The translations under genes were made by a program, and so were the position numbers. From NCBI GenBank assembly GCA_941918925.1, contig OW799237.1, positions 72,285,626 through 72,349,625 of the forward strand: a stretch of DNA of 64,000 bases, given 5' to 3'. Positions 1 through 11,773 of the stretch are shown piece after piece; the first letter of the stretch is position 1, and each line of letters opens with the position of its first letter. This DNA is from Phyto melanocephala. Its lineage: Eukaryota > Arthropoda > Insecta > Diptera > Rhinophoridae. The notes under the pieces were generated by a model. The model was not told the origin of the DNA. It saw only the letters and a program-made list of their open reading frames with translations, and made no database searches.

Positions 1-115
1 ATATCATCATTTATTATCATTATTTATATGTATTTCATTATTTTACTTTTTTGATTGGAATAAAGTTAAAATAAAATAATTGCATTTTAATTGATCTAAA
101 CATTTCATTTTTCAG

Positions 116-208
116 GTAGTAGCTCATTTTGATCCAATACCACTGGAGTATATGCCTGCAATGATGGATCATGAACATGAGCTCGAACTATCAACAGATT
201 ATATGTAA
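116..208 (+). CDS. possible terminal exon of an unknown gene
   Basis: A pyrimidine-rich tract ending in TTTTTCAG at 108-115 looks like a splice acceptor. The frame that follows codes 30 residues, including HFDPIPLEYM and an acidic stretch, and stops at 206-208. The rest of the gene would lie left of the window. The stop falls just before the reading frame at 241-880, so the two are probably not one protein. I do not recognise the peptide; it could be chance. Confidence 0.25.
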   Translation, partial: VVAHFDPIPLEYMPAMMDHEHELELSTDYM

Positions 209-240
209 CAACTAATACACCATCGACCACTTTAAAAACT

Positions 241-880
241 TTGGCAGTTTACATTATTACAGTTTATGTGCCAATGTACTTTAATGTGAAGTTTTATAAC
301 TCTGTTGAGTACGGCAGTGCACTTTTATTAAAATTTATACGTTGGACACGATACTTACAACCAAACTTTCGTAATATTGTAGATGGTGTAATTCAAAACA
401 ACTCATATTACGCACATTCAGAAAATATCTTATTAACAATGTTATTTGATCATCGAAAAGCAATACGGGATAGAGCTATCAAAAAGATTTTACACTATCG
501 AGAAAAATTGTACGATCCAACTAAACTCAGAGTTTACAAAAAATATATATTAAATTTCGATGCTACCGATTATGTCAATATAGTTGATATGAATAACGAC
601 GATATTATATTTGAACCAGCATTTACTCGACAGATTCCATATCATCACTTAGTAGAATACTTAGATTTCGATGAACCACCACTGGCTGATCCACAAACTC
701 TAATGTACATACAAGGAACAGAAAGACATGTACAATTATTAACGAGTGTTTCAAAACGAGTTATAGAAAAGAATCGTGAAGGAGTGAGTTATGGCAGTGA
801 CATTAGAAAGTCGTAAGACAACTCCTCGAATGGAAAGTTAAAGGACCTTAAAAAATAATATTACCACGTTTAAACATTAA
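241..880 (+). pseudogene. C-terminal fragment of a repetitive invertebrate protein family
   Basis: About 190 codons are open to 816, with no convincing start: the first candidate codon is TTG, so this is an internal or truncated piece. Visible patterns are a hydrophobic YVPMYFNVK stretch, AHSENILLTML, a basic RDRAIKKIL stretch, NFDATDYVNIVD, and TERHVQLLTSVSKRV near the end. From memory these resemble a family found in many copies in insect genomes, whose members end with an ERHVKLVTEAS-like motif and then an ESRK-like tail. That tail appears here only in another frame, at about 789-840 (LESRKTTPRMES), so a frameshift separates it. The function is unknown; a mobile-element origin is my inference from the copy number of the family. 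Confidence 0.5.
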
Positions 881-2505
881 ATTGTAGGTCGAGAATAATG
901 GTGTTTTTTTGTTGAAACCTTGAAAATTTTGATTTTTTTAGATCGATTTTCCTACAAAAAGGAGTTCGAAAACAAAAAAATTTATCGTAATAAAAGTTGT
1001 TGGAAATTATCTGAGCTTTCCTAATCTGCAAAAAAAAATCTCGAAAAAAAATCGAAGAAAATTCAGAATTTATTGGTTAAAAGTTAATTTTAGGCTATTT
1101 TTCGACAAAACATTCCTAATAAAAAAAATATTGGTATCAATACAAATTCTGAAAGGTGATAAAAATATCTTTCAAATAAGCCCAGATTGAGAAATCTACT
1201 ATAATTCCATCCGATTGTATGAAGAATTTTATTAAACTATTCTATGTATGCATATATGGAAAAATATCTATTTTGATATTTCGGGTGGCTCCAAACCCGA
1301 CTTAGAGCTATGGTCTCTTGAGCAAAATTTTTCAAAATCACCTATAAATTACGTTTTTTCTTCATAAAAAAAAATCGTTCCATACAATTTGACCCGCCCT
1401 AATATACATACATACATATATAAGAAATTGTATGTTTAGGTATTGATTTGTTGTTGTTAACTAGTGCATCTAAAACAAAACATTTTTAACAAAATATGGA
1501 AATTAGATTAAGAAGAAAAAATAAATAAAATTTAATAGAATATGTTTTCATTACAAACACTGTTTCACTATTTCACTGATTCACTATTGACTCTGTCACC
1601 AGTACTACTGATTATATGTATGTATGTATGTAATGTTTTTTGCAATAGACATTTAACATGCGCTTGTTATTGAAAATCCAATAGTGGCGATAGAACTAGT
1701 GACTAGATAGTACTTAGGGGACATGGAACCAGGTATTTTTCAGTTCATTTTAGTAAATTTAGTCTTCATATTTGGAACTTTTTACCTCATTAAATTCAAA
1801 AATATTATTTTTTTATGTTAAAAGTGTAGACGTTTTGTTGAAAATATCACCAAAAAGTCACCAAAATAGTCGAAAAATGTAGTGACTTGGAAGTAACAGG
1901 GAAGTTATAAATCTGTAGCAAAAAGAAACAACTGCATAAGTCGATATAAGTCCCGAAGTTTAAAATTTCCCTTAGGCGAATTTTTAACTATTTTGGACAA
2001 CTTTAGAGGAAGGTTTGGCTTTCCTATATTTTTTTATTGAACAATATTATTTTAAATAATATAATATATATAAACCTTTAATATAATTAAATATCCGAAA
2101 ATCAGTATGCTCTTTTATTTATACAGCGCGGAATTCATATAATCATATCATGCAGACCAAATAAAGAAGGAGTGGCTGCCGCTAGTCAATACTAATACGT
2201 GATCAAACAGGTATGATGGTAGTTAAATGAAAGCAAGGTTACAATGGCGTTTTAAAATGAGCAGAAGGATTAGCTGATGTGTACCAGGCCCAATTAAATT
2301 TAGTACACCGAACAATTTCGGAATTTTTAAAAGACTTACCATTGTCATGGCATCGAAACAATAATAGAAAATGAACAACCTTTGGTAGTTTTAAAAACGA
2401 TTTTTTTTAATATTTTTTACCTTCTAAATATATTGATAAATTGAAAGATATCATCCGAGCCTGAAAACAACATGTGAATTAACAGAACAACCTGAAAAGA
2501 TTGTA
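881..2505. other. AT-rich stretch without recognisable genes
   Basis: I see homopolymer A/T runs, a short (TATG)n at about 1617-1632 and no coding signal that I trust. Confidence 0.5.
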
Positions 2506-3327
2506 AAGGGTGGTTAAATTTAAAGGGCCGATGTTGATTTTTGAAACAATTTGTTAAACTAATAAAATTATTAATTTCGCTTGTTTCTTTTCTTAGTTTT
2601 TATCAAGAACTAACATTTTATTTTTTAAGTGAATTATTTTTTAGAAATTTTATTTACAAAAAAAACAAAAGTAGAACAATTAAAAATTATTTTTCAAAGT
2701 TTTTAGTATAAAGTATTTTTGTGCCTACTTTTTGGATAAAACACAAATTATTTAGGAAATTATTGTCATTTCTTTTTATTATGATAATATTTGTATGGTT
2801 CAATTATGTATGGAACAAAATATCGGCCAAATGGCCGCCACGACCTCGGCGGTACACCTCCATCCGATGGTCAAAATTTTTAATGACAATGTTGATGTTC
2901 ATTTGTTGGGCACGATAATGAAACGAGGTTGACTGCTTTTTTGCCATACCATCGCGAAAAACAGCAATGTTTCCGTTCAACGAACTAAGAAGGCATTTAT
3001 AGATGTTTTCACATTTTATACAGACCTGTTTTGCTGAAATTTAAATATTTTTCACAATTCTCCCGATTGTAGACGAATTTGAACGATTATGTTGACCAAA
3101 AGAATCACGAAGTTCACGAAATGCATTTTGATTTGAACGCCCATTTTCATAATAAGCCTGAATAACTTTAACGCGTTGCTTTTTTGTGTGCATCTTTTGT
3201 TGTGCATCTTTACATGGTTCAAATTGAGTTAGTCTGAAATTGAGGAATGTCAAATGAAATGCAAGCAAAAACTTGACGTTCAGGTGTGGTCATATTCAAC
3301 ATCGGCCCTAAAAATGCAACCACCCTT
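2506..3327 (-). mobile_element. mariner-like DNA transposon, deletion derivative (copy 1)
   Basis: The ends form imperfect terminal inverted repeats beginning AAGGGTGGTT and continuing into GGGCCGATGTTGA, flanked by TA on both sides (2504-2505 and 3328-3329), as in Tc1/mariner. Near the right end, on the minus strand (about 3050-3200), a fragment reads VIQAYYENGRSNQNAFREL and ends TIGRIVKNI. That fits the N-terminal helix-turn-helix region of this transposase clade. The catalytic region is missing, so the copy is non-autonomous. A shorter sibling with the same interior lies at 11774-12380. Confidence 0.8.
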
Positions 3328-3954
3328 TATAAAAATATTACGCCAAACTATAAGGAATATCACAAACCTAAAGGAATTAAAGCAATTAGCAAAATATTAT
3401 AAAAGCATCCCAAAAGAGACAGATTCGTTACAAACCGTAAGAACAGTTTCCTCTTCAGTATTGAGGAGGAAAGTACAGACAACCACAAATGTCATGACCA
3501 ACGACCAACTCATAAACCCAGGGAGGGCATGTTGCCACCACGGATTGACGTGAAGTAGCTATCAAAATCCTGCCATAATCTTTTGCTAGGATTGTGGTCG
3601 TAAGTAGTAGAATGTTGCAGATTAAAAAATGGGAACGGGTAAGAACTCCAACACTATGGAAGAATGGGGTTTGTAGTCCTAGTTCTCTATAACCAATGAT
3701 TACAGCAGCCTTACATTTACCTCCACCAGAGTCATTTATTCCCATTAAGGCTTTGATTCACACTGTGGCTACCATTTATAGCAATATATACGTAAAAACA
3801 TTGGACTAGGATAGTAGAAGACAAACAAGTGAAGGTGACCGTAACGCTGACAGATAAAACTACTAAGAAAGTAAAGGAAGCAATCATTATTACGATGAGA
3901 TGTGGCGAGAAAATAGGGTTACAAGTAGCGTCTCTGATAAATTATGCCACTCCA

Positions 3955-4660
3955 TGTTCTCCTGAAAACCTTATTCCGATTTCTCAAAAAAAACAGAAAT
4001 GTATAATCTGTAAACTTGAAACACTATTGATGCCAAGAAGAATGCTTTTGGTAACACGCAATGCATTTTATGTTACCAAACATTAAAAACAAAGAAAACA
4101 TTTTCAATTAAAAGGCATTTTGACCTTTTTCATAAAGAAATAAATAAATTAAAAGAGGAAAAGAGAAAAATGTTTTTTCTTGAGCAAAAAAAGCTTTATA
4201 TGCAAAAAATTAAAGAATGGGTTTTGCAAGAAGAACAAAATGAAGAAATTTTGCAAAATAAAAAATTAAAAATGGAGATTTCAAGTCAAATAAGCTTGGA
4301 AATCGCTCTGTAAGGCAGACCATTTATGGATGGAATGCTAGCAAAAAATATTTTACAAAAAACTTTTCAAATGTTTAATTATAGAACAGATTTCATAAAG
4401 TCAGTTCCCATGTCACACCAAACTGTGGCTAGGCGTATTGCCCAAATAGGAAATTCGGTAAAGTCTTCTATTACGGAAAAATTGATAAATAGTAAATTTC
4501 TTTCGTTTTGTTTAGATGAAAGTACAGATATCAATGATCTTTGTCAACTGGTTGTCTGTGTAAGATGCGTTGATGAAAATTTTAATGTTTTTGAATCAAT
4601 GTTGACATTGGAAACCTTTTATGGACACGTAACTGGAAACTTAATTTATAATGCGTAAGT
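3955..4660 (+). pseudogene. BED-finger hAT-type transposase, N-terminal fragment
   Basis: Several frames join in order. At 4030-4130 a Cys2-His2 finger (C-x2-C, then HFDLFHKE) precedes a basic, coiled-coil-like region (EEKRKMFFLEQKKLY). An uninterrupted stretch at 4326-4658 follows, with VPMSHQTVARRI and FCLDESTDINDLCQLVV. The DESTDI..LCQL motif is characteristic of hAT transposases of the ZBED/GTF2IRD2-like group. A frameshift and a stop separate the finger from the main block. The protein ends at 4656 with a GTAAGT donor-like sequence and no visible continuation, so the catalytic C-terminal half is missing. Confidence 0.65.
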
Positions 4661-6647
4661 ACACTTAATTTTTTAAGTTTTAATTGTAAATTAACCTCGA
4701 TCAATCAAATATGTGTGAAAAAAATTGTATTTAATTTTATTAACTTTTTTTAAACATCATTTCTATTTTGCTTTTAAAAGTAAAATTCATTACATTTGTA
4801 ATGCTTAGTTTTGTGTTTGCTGGGCAATATTATCATATCCAATACAGACGCATTTCATTTATTGAGAGTTTTGGTCAGCATTGATTTACATGCATATTGT
4901 TACAGATTTTCATTTTAATTAGTTTGATTTACATTTTAATTCCATTCGTTTAATTTACAGTAGTTTTATTTACATTTAACATTTCCTGTTTAGTTGACTA
5001 ACATGTTAAGTACAACACAGCCGAAAGTTTTTATCATGTGCAGCATACTTTAAGGAGTACTTATTTTTCAAATTTATTAATTAACACTAACATCTACTTC
5101 TTAATTTAAATAGAAAGACCTCGGGTAATTACCAGAACATAGTAGTGCGTATATGCAGGATATTTGTGGAAAGTTACAGAATGTCACAATTAGATAGTAC
5201 TATAGCCACTATAAATGGTCGACCAGCACAGCCAATGACAATATTTTTAAAATTTACAAACGTAAAATTTTACTTAATCACGGCCACCCACATCTGTTTT
5301 TCCTATACTCATGATTATGCACGGTTATCCCGTGCTTGCAACATAAAATTAATCACCACCACGCATCAATCATGAAAGCTATACTGCCTATCGCAAATAT
5401 AGATATACATGGGCATACGCATGTGTATACACTTTTATTAAAAAAACCAAACAAAAGTATTGATAATGTTGAAAGTAAAAATTTTACAGATCTCGAGCAG
5501 GTAAAAAACGCTTATGTCCGATCCGTTTACTTAATAGTATATACCGTTAAACCTTTAAGTTTGATGTTACAGTGTTGATTCGAAAAATGTCACATTTAAA
5601 TTTAGGTAAAATCTGATCACATAGAAATATTTTTTAGAAATTTTTAACTTCAAAGAACTTGCAGATCTTCTAATCATTGGGTAAAATGTTTATGGTTTTT
5701 GTTCCTTTTCGATATACAGAAATTCCTAAAACGGGAAGGTTAAGTTGCAAAAATTTAATTCTTTTACAAAGAGTTACAACCCTAACGATATTCATTGTAT
5801 GATATTTAAATCACTTACATATATTTTTTAAAAACTTATAGGTTCATATATACATAAATATATATCGTCGTTTCTCTAACTAATTTTGTTATCTGTTTGT
5901 TTTTAGAAGAACAAAAAAAGCATTTTATTTTGATACTTTACGGTATTCAACTTTCGCATACTGACTTTTGTTTATTTTTTAACCAAAAAGATATCCTAAA
6001 AATATTTGGTGGATAGATGTACGACCAATGTCACATAACCGATTACGTCAGAGCATCTACGATATATAATTAAATAAATAAATAATTATTCTGGCCTTAG
6101 AGATAAGCCTTCTAAGGGAACAAATACAAAAATATCAGCCTACTAGAGAAGGTAACCTACACATGTAGACATGTTTTAAACATATTTTGAAACGCTATAT
6201 TAATGAAAAACTATTTTTTAAATCCAATGAAAATTTAATTTTTTAATTTTTTTTTTCAAAATTGTATACTCGAGGTGACCCACTTTAGAGCCAAGTTCAC
6301 TTACTCCTACTATTAACAGGGTGTCGTGCAATTTTAAAGCAAATCGGATATTCCTCAGCTCTCACTCTGCAAAATTTTAATTAATTAGGCTATATTCAAT
6401 GGTTCGCTGGTTACTGAATTATTTAAAAAAAAAATCACTTCTAAATTTCTCTGCATCTCTGTATTAGATAACAAATATCAAAAATTCCGAAAAAAATTCT
6501 GAAAATTGTCTAAATGTGAATTTCATTTTGTTTTTCTTACACATAGTTCATATGCAAAATTTAAATTCAGCAAGAAGTGTTTACTGTCCTTTGTTTAAAG
6601 AAAATAAGATAAAGTAAAAAGTGTAGGCACCTTCCAGATAGTTTTTG
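4661..6647. other. AT-rich stretch without recognisable genes
   Basis: Short open frames at 5145-5578 have no family features and look like chance. No RNA gene or clear repeat structure was seen. Confidence 0.45.
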
Positions 6648-6815
6648 TACCCGCCACCAAAAAAATGGTGGGGTTATATTCATTTTTTTATTCCGTTTGT
6701 AACACATCGAAATATCCATTTAAGACCCCATAAAGTATATATTTTCTAATTCCTGGTATCTTTTTATGATGATCTAGCTAAGTCCGTCCGTTTGTCGTCA
6801 GCTGAAAGCACGATA
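6648..6815 (+). mobile_element. DINE-B 5' fragment
   Basis: It starts TACCCGCCACCAAAAAAATG and carries the CATCGAAATATCC and GACCCCATAAAGTATATA blocks and a degraded GTCCGTCCGTTTGTC block. It stops abruptly at about 6815, next to the 3' end of the DnaJ-like copy. Confidence 0.75.
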
Positions 6816-6856
6816 GAGCTCGAATTTTCTGTTTTCATGTTTGATTTGTTTGTATT

Positions 6857-7633
6857 TTAATTGGTAATTGAGGAGAGTTTTTGGGCAACTCCATTCACAG
6901 TCTTTGATTTCAGAACATCATTCTCATATGAAAATACGATTTCTTTGCCATTTTCATAGACCCTCTTTGTCATTAATTTTTTTCCATCTACAAATGTTGT
7001 CGATGTTGAAGTACGTTTGACAGCACCATTTGTGCCAGCACCGTTTGTGCGTCCACTACCATTCGACATACTGCTGTACGATGAGAAAGAGATAAAACCA
7101 TTGCTGGGCATGAAAACGTCCATCATTGAATAATTGAGCATTGGGGAAGCAAAGGGGGAAGCCATTTTCGAATTTCCTCCATGATTAATGTGATTACTGC
7201 GACTGCCCGAAGAACCATTTGCACGCCGACTACCTTGCTGTGAACTGTAATGAACTTCTCTAAATAAATCAGCGAATGGAGAATTTACACCGAAAAAATC
7301 ACGAAAAACTTCTTCTGGCGGCCGGAACACAAATGGAAAACCACCCATTATATCAAAATCATCGAAATCGTGCGCATGATGTCTTGATGAACGATAGTGT
7401 CCGCGATCTCCCAATAAACCTTCTTTACCATACTGATCGTATATACGACGCTTTTTCTCGCCTGATAGAACTTCATAAGCTTCGGCTAATTCACGAAAAC
7501 GTTTGTTGGCTTCATCTAAATTATCGGGGTTTTTATCCGGATGCCACTTTGATGCCAATTTTCTGTAAGCTTTTTTAATTTATCCTTCTGTGGCTTGACG
7601 TGGTACCTCTACAACTTTGTAATAATCAACCAT
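6857..7633 (-). pseudogene. intronless mrj/DNAJB6-type DnaJ retrocopy with one in-frame stop
   Basis: The frame runs 259 codons, stop included. It opens MVDYYKV (ATG at 7631-7633) and continues into a J domain with [11 protein letters not shown], the diagnostic HPD and EAYEVLS. A glycine/phenylalanine-rich region ([17 protein letters not shown], then FADLFREV), a Ser/Gly/Asn-rich linker and the C-terminal block [20 protein letters not shown] follow. This order is that of type II J-proteins of the DNAJB6/mrj group, co-chaperones that stimulate Hsp70 and prevent aggregation. Codon 18 is TAA (7580-7582), inside J-domain helix I. An ATG further in would give about 233 residues with HPD but without the start of the J domain. 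The lack of introns suggests a processed copy; no poly(A) tail is visible because DINE-B abuts the 3' side. A sequencing error in an active gene cannot be excluded. Confidence 0.7.
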
Positions 7634-7639
7634 TTTGTT

Positions 7640-8034
7640 GGATTTTTTAGTGTGTTCTTAAGACTTCTAAGTGTTAAAAATGTGTATTGTTTGCTATATG
7701 TAAGTACCAAAGGAGAAATTTTACACCCACCAAATATATTTTACTCTTTGTAGCGACCACTAAATGTTAGTGTTTTCTTTAAGAATCAGTCGATTGATGA
7801 ATTACCTCTCAAAGTGATTAATGAATTTCAAATACTGAAGATGTTGATGATGTTGTTTTCTTATTTGAAAAGAGAATAAATCATTATTATGGTTTTATCC
7901 TTATTTTTAACTCAATCCACAGTGGTTGTTTATTTTGGCATTGTATGCAAAATTTTCGGCTGTATTGGTTTCTTAATAAAGGTATAAAAAATGTTCTTCC
8001 TAAAAGTTTTTCCTTAGTAATATTTAAATTTATT
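7640..8034. other. 5' flank of the DnaJ-like copy, no gene seen
   Basis: AT-rich sequence. It could include 5' leader of the retrocopy, but no promoter element stands out. Confidence 0.35.
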
Positions 8035-8357
8035 AATATTTATTTGGTTGTTGGGTTTAAGCTGGTTTATATGCATTTCACTGGTGCTTATGCCAGATCA
8101 TCAGTAAACCTTTACCCAAATTCTTGAAAAAGTTTAAAATGTTATAAGTTATATTTTCAAATTCTCATTAACAAAATGAGAATTCAAAAATAAAACAAAA
8201 AACTATAAAAAACTTTTTCAAAAACCCAACCAACAATTTTTCAATTTTAATTTATTTTATTTTTCTAAGAATTTGGGTAAAGGTTTACTGATGATCTGGC
8301 ATAAGCACCAGTGAAATGCATATAAACCAGCTTAAACCCAACAACCAAATAAATATT
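8035..8357. repeat. large near-perfect inverted repeat (about 90-bp arms)
   Basis: The left arm, about 8035-8124, and the right arm, about 8269-8357, are reverse complements with almost no mismatches; the arms include TTTATTTGGTTGTTGGG and CATCAGTAAACCTTTACCC. The roughly 145-bp spacer holds a second, weaker palindrome around GAATTCTCATT/AATGAGAATTC. The whole could fold into a cruciform or a long RNA hairpin. It may be a fold-back or miniature element; no target duplication was identified. Confidence 0.85.
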
Positions 8358-9104
8358 ATTGAAAAATTAAGGGAGCATATCCCGAATAATTTAGTAAATA
8401 TATTTAAATTTATTTATATTTTTTAATTTCTTCCTTTATTTGTTTCACTGTTTAATATAGATATTTTCTGAATTTACAACCTATCGTAAGAGTTGTACGT
8501 TGTCGGATTTAGCAAAAGTTGTACACATTTTTTGATAATTTCTCATATATTTAATATTTCAATTATTTTGTTGATTGTTTACTGCAAAACGCATTAGATT
8601 AATCAAAATTGGAAAATACACAATACAATAGCAGTAAGAGACAAACCAAACGCACGCTCCGCACTCACGAAATTAAATTTTTTTAAATTTTTTTTCATAT
8701 ATCTTTGTAACCAATTGTACCATAATATATTTAGTACGCGAAAAGTTTCCAAAAATCAAAAAATAAAAACTATTAAATATTCTTTCATAATATATCGTCT
8801 AAATTTCTTGATCTTTTTTATTGATTATAAATGATTTTTTCAAGCTTGAGATCAACTTTTTTGGTTTTTCTTTTTTTTATATATAAAAAATTATTTATTA
8901 TTAACCAATATTTCGCTACCAAACAATGGGTAGCTTCTTTAGAGTAATATGTATACAAATTTTATCAAAATGTAGCGGCTAATTGACATCTTGTAGTTGA
9001 TGGTCGGTGGACTTGATTGTGTTTATAGCAATAGTTTAAAAGTGACCATTGCTATCAGTAAGTATTTTACTACAGGCGCCATATACATATGAACGTTTGT
9101 AAGA
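8358..9104. other. AT-rich stretch without recognisable genes
   Basis: No coding or repeat structure that I can support. Confidence 0.4.
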
Positions 9105-9834
9105 AAAAACCAGTAAGAGCGCTATATTCGGCCGTGCCGAATCTTTTATACCCTTCACAACATGTAGTCAATGCAGTAGTTTGTATCATTATTCATCCTA
9201 TATGAAATACGTACATACATATAAAAAACATACATATATAAAAACATCCCACTGTAAAATTATAAATTTACGTAGTATGTTAAAAAAAAAATAAATTAAA
9301 AAAAAAAAAAAATTGCAAAAAAATAATTAAAATATAAAACAAAAAAAAAATACAAAAATATTAAAAAAACAAATATATAAAAATATAAATAATATATTAA
9401 ATAAAAAATAAAAAAAAAAATTTTTTTTGCCTCAGCTGGGATTCGATGCCACGTTTTCTCTAACCAGTATACACGTTTGTATGTATGTATGTATGTATGT
9501 ATGTATGTTGTTTTTGTGAAAAAAAAAAATCAAGGTGGTCGTGGGTTTTTGCTCATATCTCAGTTGTTTATGTACCGATGTTTCTGATCCGATCTACTCC
9601 CGAATATTTCTGATATTTTAATACCTCACCCGGTTCCAAGCGATGTCGGGGGCTTCAAAAAGTTGATTTCAACTTACACACGGAGAGACGGACAGACTGA
9701 CAGAGCTTAATCGACTCCCTATTCATAAGCTTTCAGAAAAAATATACTTTATGGGGTCGGAAATGAAAATTGTAGAAATTTCACACGGAATGACAAACCT
9801 ATATTTACCCTTTTTCACTGTGTGAAGGGTATAA
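9105..9834 (-). mobile_element. DINE-A element (Helentron-like, non-autonomous)
   Basis: Read on the minus strand it begins with the TATACCC/GGGTATA pair and has the CCCATAAAGTATATTTTTTC block, the GTCTGTCCGTC block and an internal (TATG)n core (9478-9507). It ends with the palindrome ATTCGGCCGTGCCGAAT near 9128-9144 and a CTTACTG-like terminus. This order matches Drosophila DINE-1/INE-1. No protein is encoded. It lies head to head with the DINE-B copy that starts at 9849. Confidence 0.75.
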
Positions 9835-10451
9835 AAAAAAGTTTTTTTTATACCCGCCACCAAAAAAATGGTGGGGGTATATTTATTTTGTCATTCCGTT
9901 TGTAACACATCGAAATATCCATTTTAGACCCCATAAAGTATATATATTCTGAATCGGGGTTTGATTTTATGACGATCTAGCTATGTCCGTCCGTCTGTTG
10001 AAAGCACGATAGAGGTCACACCAAAAAAGCTAGGGGGCTCAAATTTTGCCAGAATCTTTCTTATAGACAAGGTTTGTTTGGTATTGAAAATGGGCTAAAT
10101 CGGAATATTAGGAAGAGAGTTATAGCTCGAAAAGCAAGAGTAGGTCAAAAAACCGTGTCCTTCGAACATCGAATAAAATGGAATTGTGTCCAAACGCCTT
10201 AACGTAGACTCATAAAACTTCGAATATATATTTCCTGGGTAAAGACAATATTTTTCTCCCGAAAATTGTCTAAATCTATGCATTAGGAGAGGAGTTATCG
10301 ATCAAAATGTACGAAAATTTATACCGCACAGTGTATTTTTCGGTATATTTAAAAACAAAAACGTCATAAAAGCAACAAAATTGGATGTACGACTCTGAAA
10401 TTTTGCAAACTTTGCTTTTTGGTGACACGCTTTCTTGTAACGGCAAATCAA

Positions 10452-10920
10452 TGTGCCACGCCCACTTTTACGCCCACCTCCCATATAACGTTTTAACTAA
10501 AATTCATATAATTTCTCTATTAATAAAGATTTTGGAATAATAAAGGCCTATATTGAAACACCTCAGTTGTACTCATTCGCAAAAATAACTTTGACACGCC
10601 TACTATAACGCCCACTTTTCACGTTATCTACCGTTAATGAAATTTAAAAGCTCATAAAACCGCTAAAATTAGAGGTATGATGATAAATTTTGCTACGTCT
10701 ATCGCCCTAGGCAATTTCATTACTATGCCAAAAAATTAAGGTGCCACGCCCACTTTTACGCCCACCTCCCACATAACGTTTTACCTAAAATTCATATAAT
10801 TTCTCTATTAATAAAGATTTTGGAATAATAAAGGACTATATTGAAACACCTAAGTTGTACTCATTAGCAAAAACAACTTTGACACGCCTACTATAACGCC
10901 TACCATAACGCCCACTTTCA
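10452..10920 (+). repeat. partial tandem duplication within DINE-B, period about 290 bp
   Basis: The block starting GTGCCACGCCCACTTTTACG at 10452 recurs at 10741 with few changes. It continues through ATAAAGATTTTGGAATAATA and the GACACGCCTACTATAACGCC motif in both units. Confidence 0.75.
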
Positions 10921-11773
10921 CTTTTGAATTGTGTCCAGACGCATAAACGTAGTCATGAAACTTCGAATATATATTTTTCGAGTCAAAAGAATATTTTTCC
11001 CTGAAAATCGCTTAAATCTATGAATTAGGAAAAGAGTTATAGATAAAAATTTACGAAAGTTTATACCGCACAGTGTATATTTCAAATTTAAAACGTAATA
11101 AAACTGACAAAACTATTATACGATTCAGAAATTTTGCAAACATGGTTTTTTGGTCAAAGTCTTCGTTATAACGGAAAATAGATGTGCCACGCACACTTTT
11201 TTCTTGAAATTTTTATAAAAATATATTAGTCATATATATTAGCATTTATTCATCTTACACTGACTCTACTAGCAACTACTAGATGGCATGCTAACAACTT
11301 ATGATTATGTTCTCCTCAAATTATGCTCTATTAAAAATGGGAATTTAGGAAAATTTTGACCTAAGTCAACAAAAATTATCTCTAAACATTATAAACAATT
11401 TATTTTCATGTACTAATGGCTAACAAATTTTAAAATTATACAAAACTTATTTCGTTTGAAAATCTTTGGAAAGCAAAATGTTATAGAAGTTTAAAAATCA
11501 AAATCTTACTAATAAATTTCCCGTTTTAGAAAAATGCAGAGAATGTATATTTTAAATCACCCTGTGGCCCTTAAAATTTAACCTTAAATTCACTTTCTTC
11601 CTCTTAAATTCATGTAAATTCTCTATGAATAAAGATTTTGGAATACTAAATATATATTGAAATATCTAAGTTATGTTTATTAGCAGAAACTTTATTGACA
11701 CGCGTATTTTAACGGCCACTTTCATTGAAAGACTAAATTTACGAAAACATTTTACTAGCATACCGAAGTTATA

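Noticed and set aside
10095..10484. Short minus-strand frames, with similar ones at 45274-45727 and 47345-47612
   Set aside because: The same frames recur in several DINE-B copies with stops and shifts. They reflect the shared repeat, not a protein.
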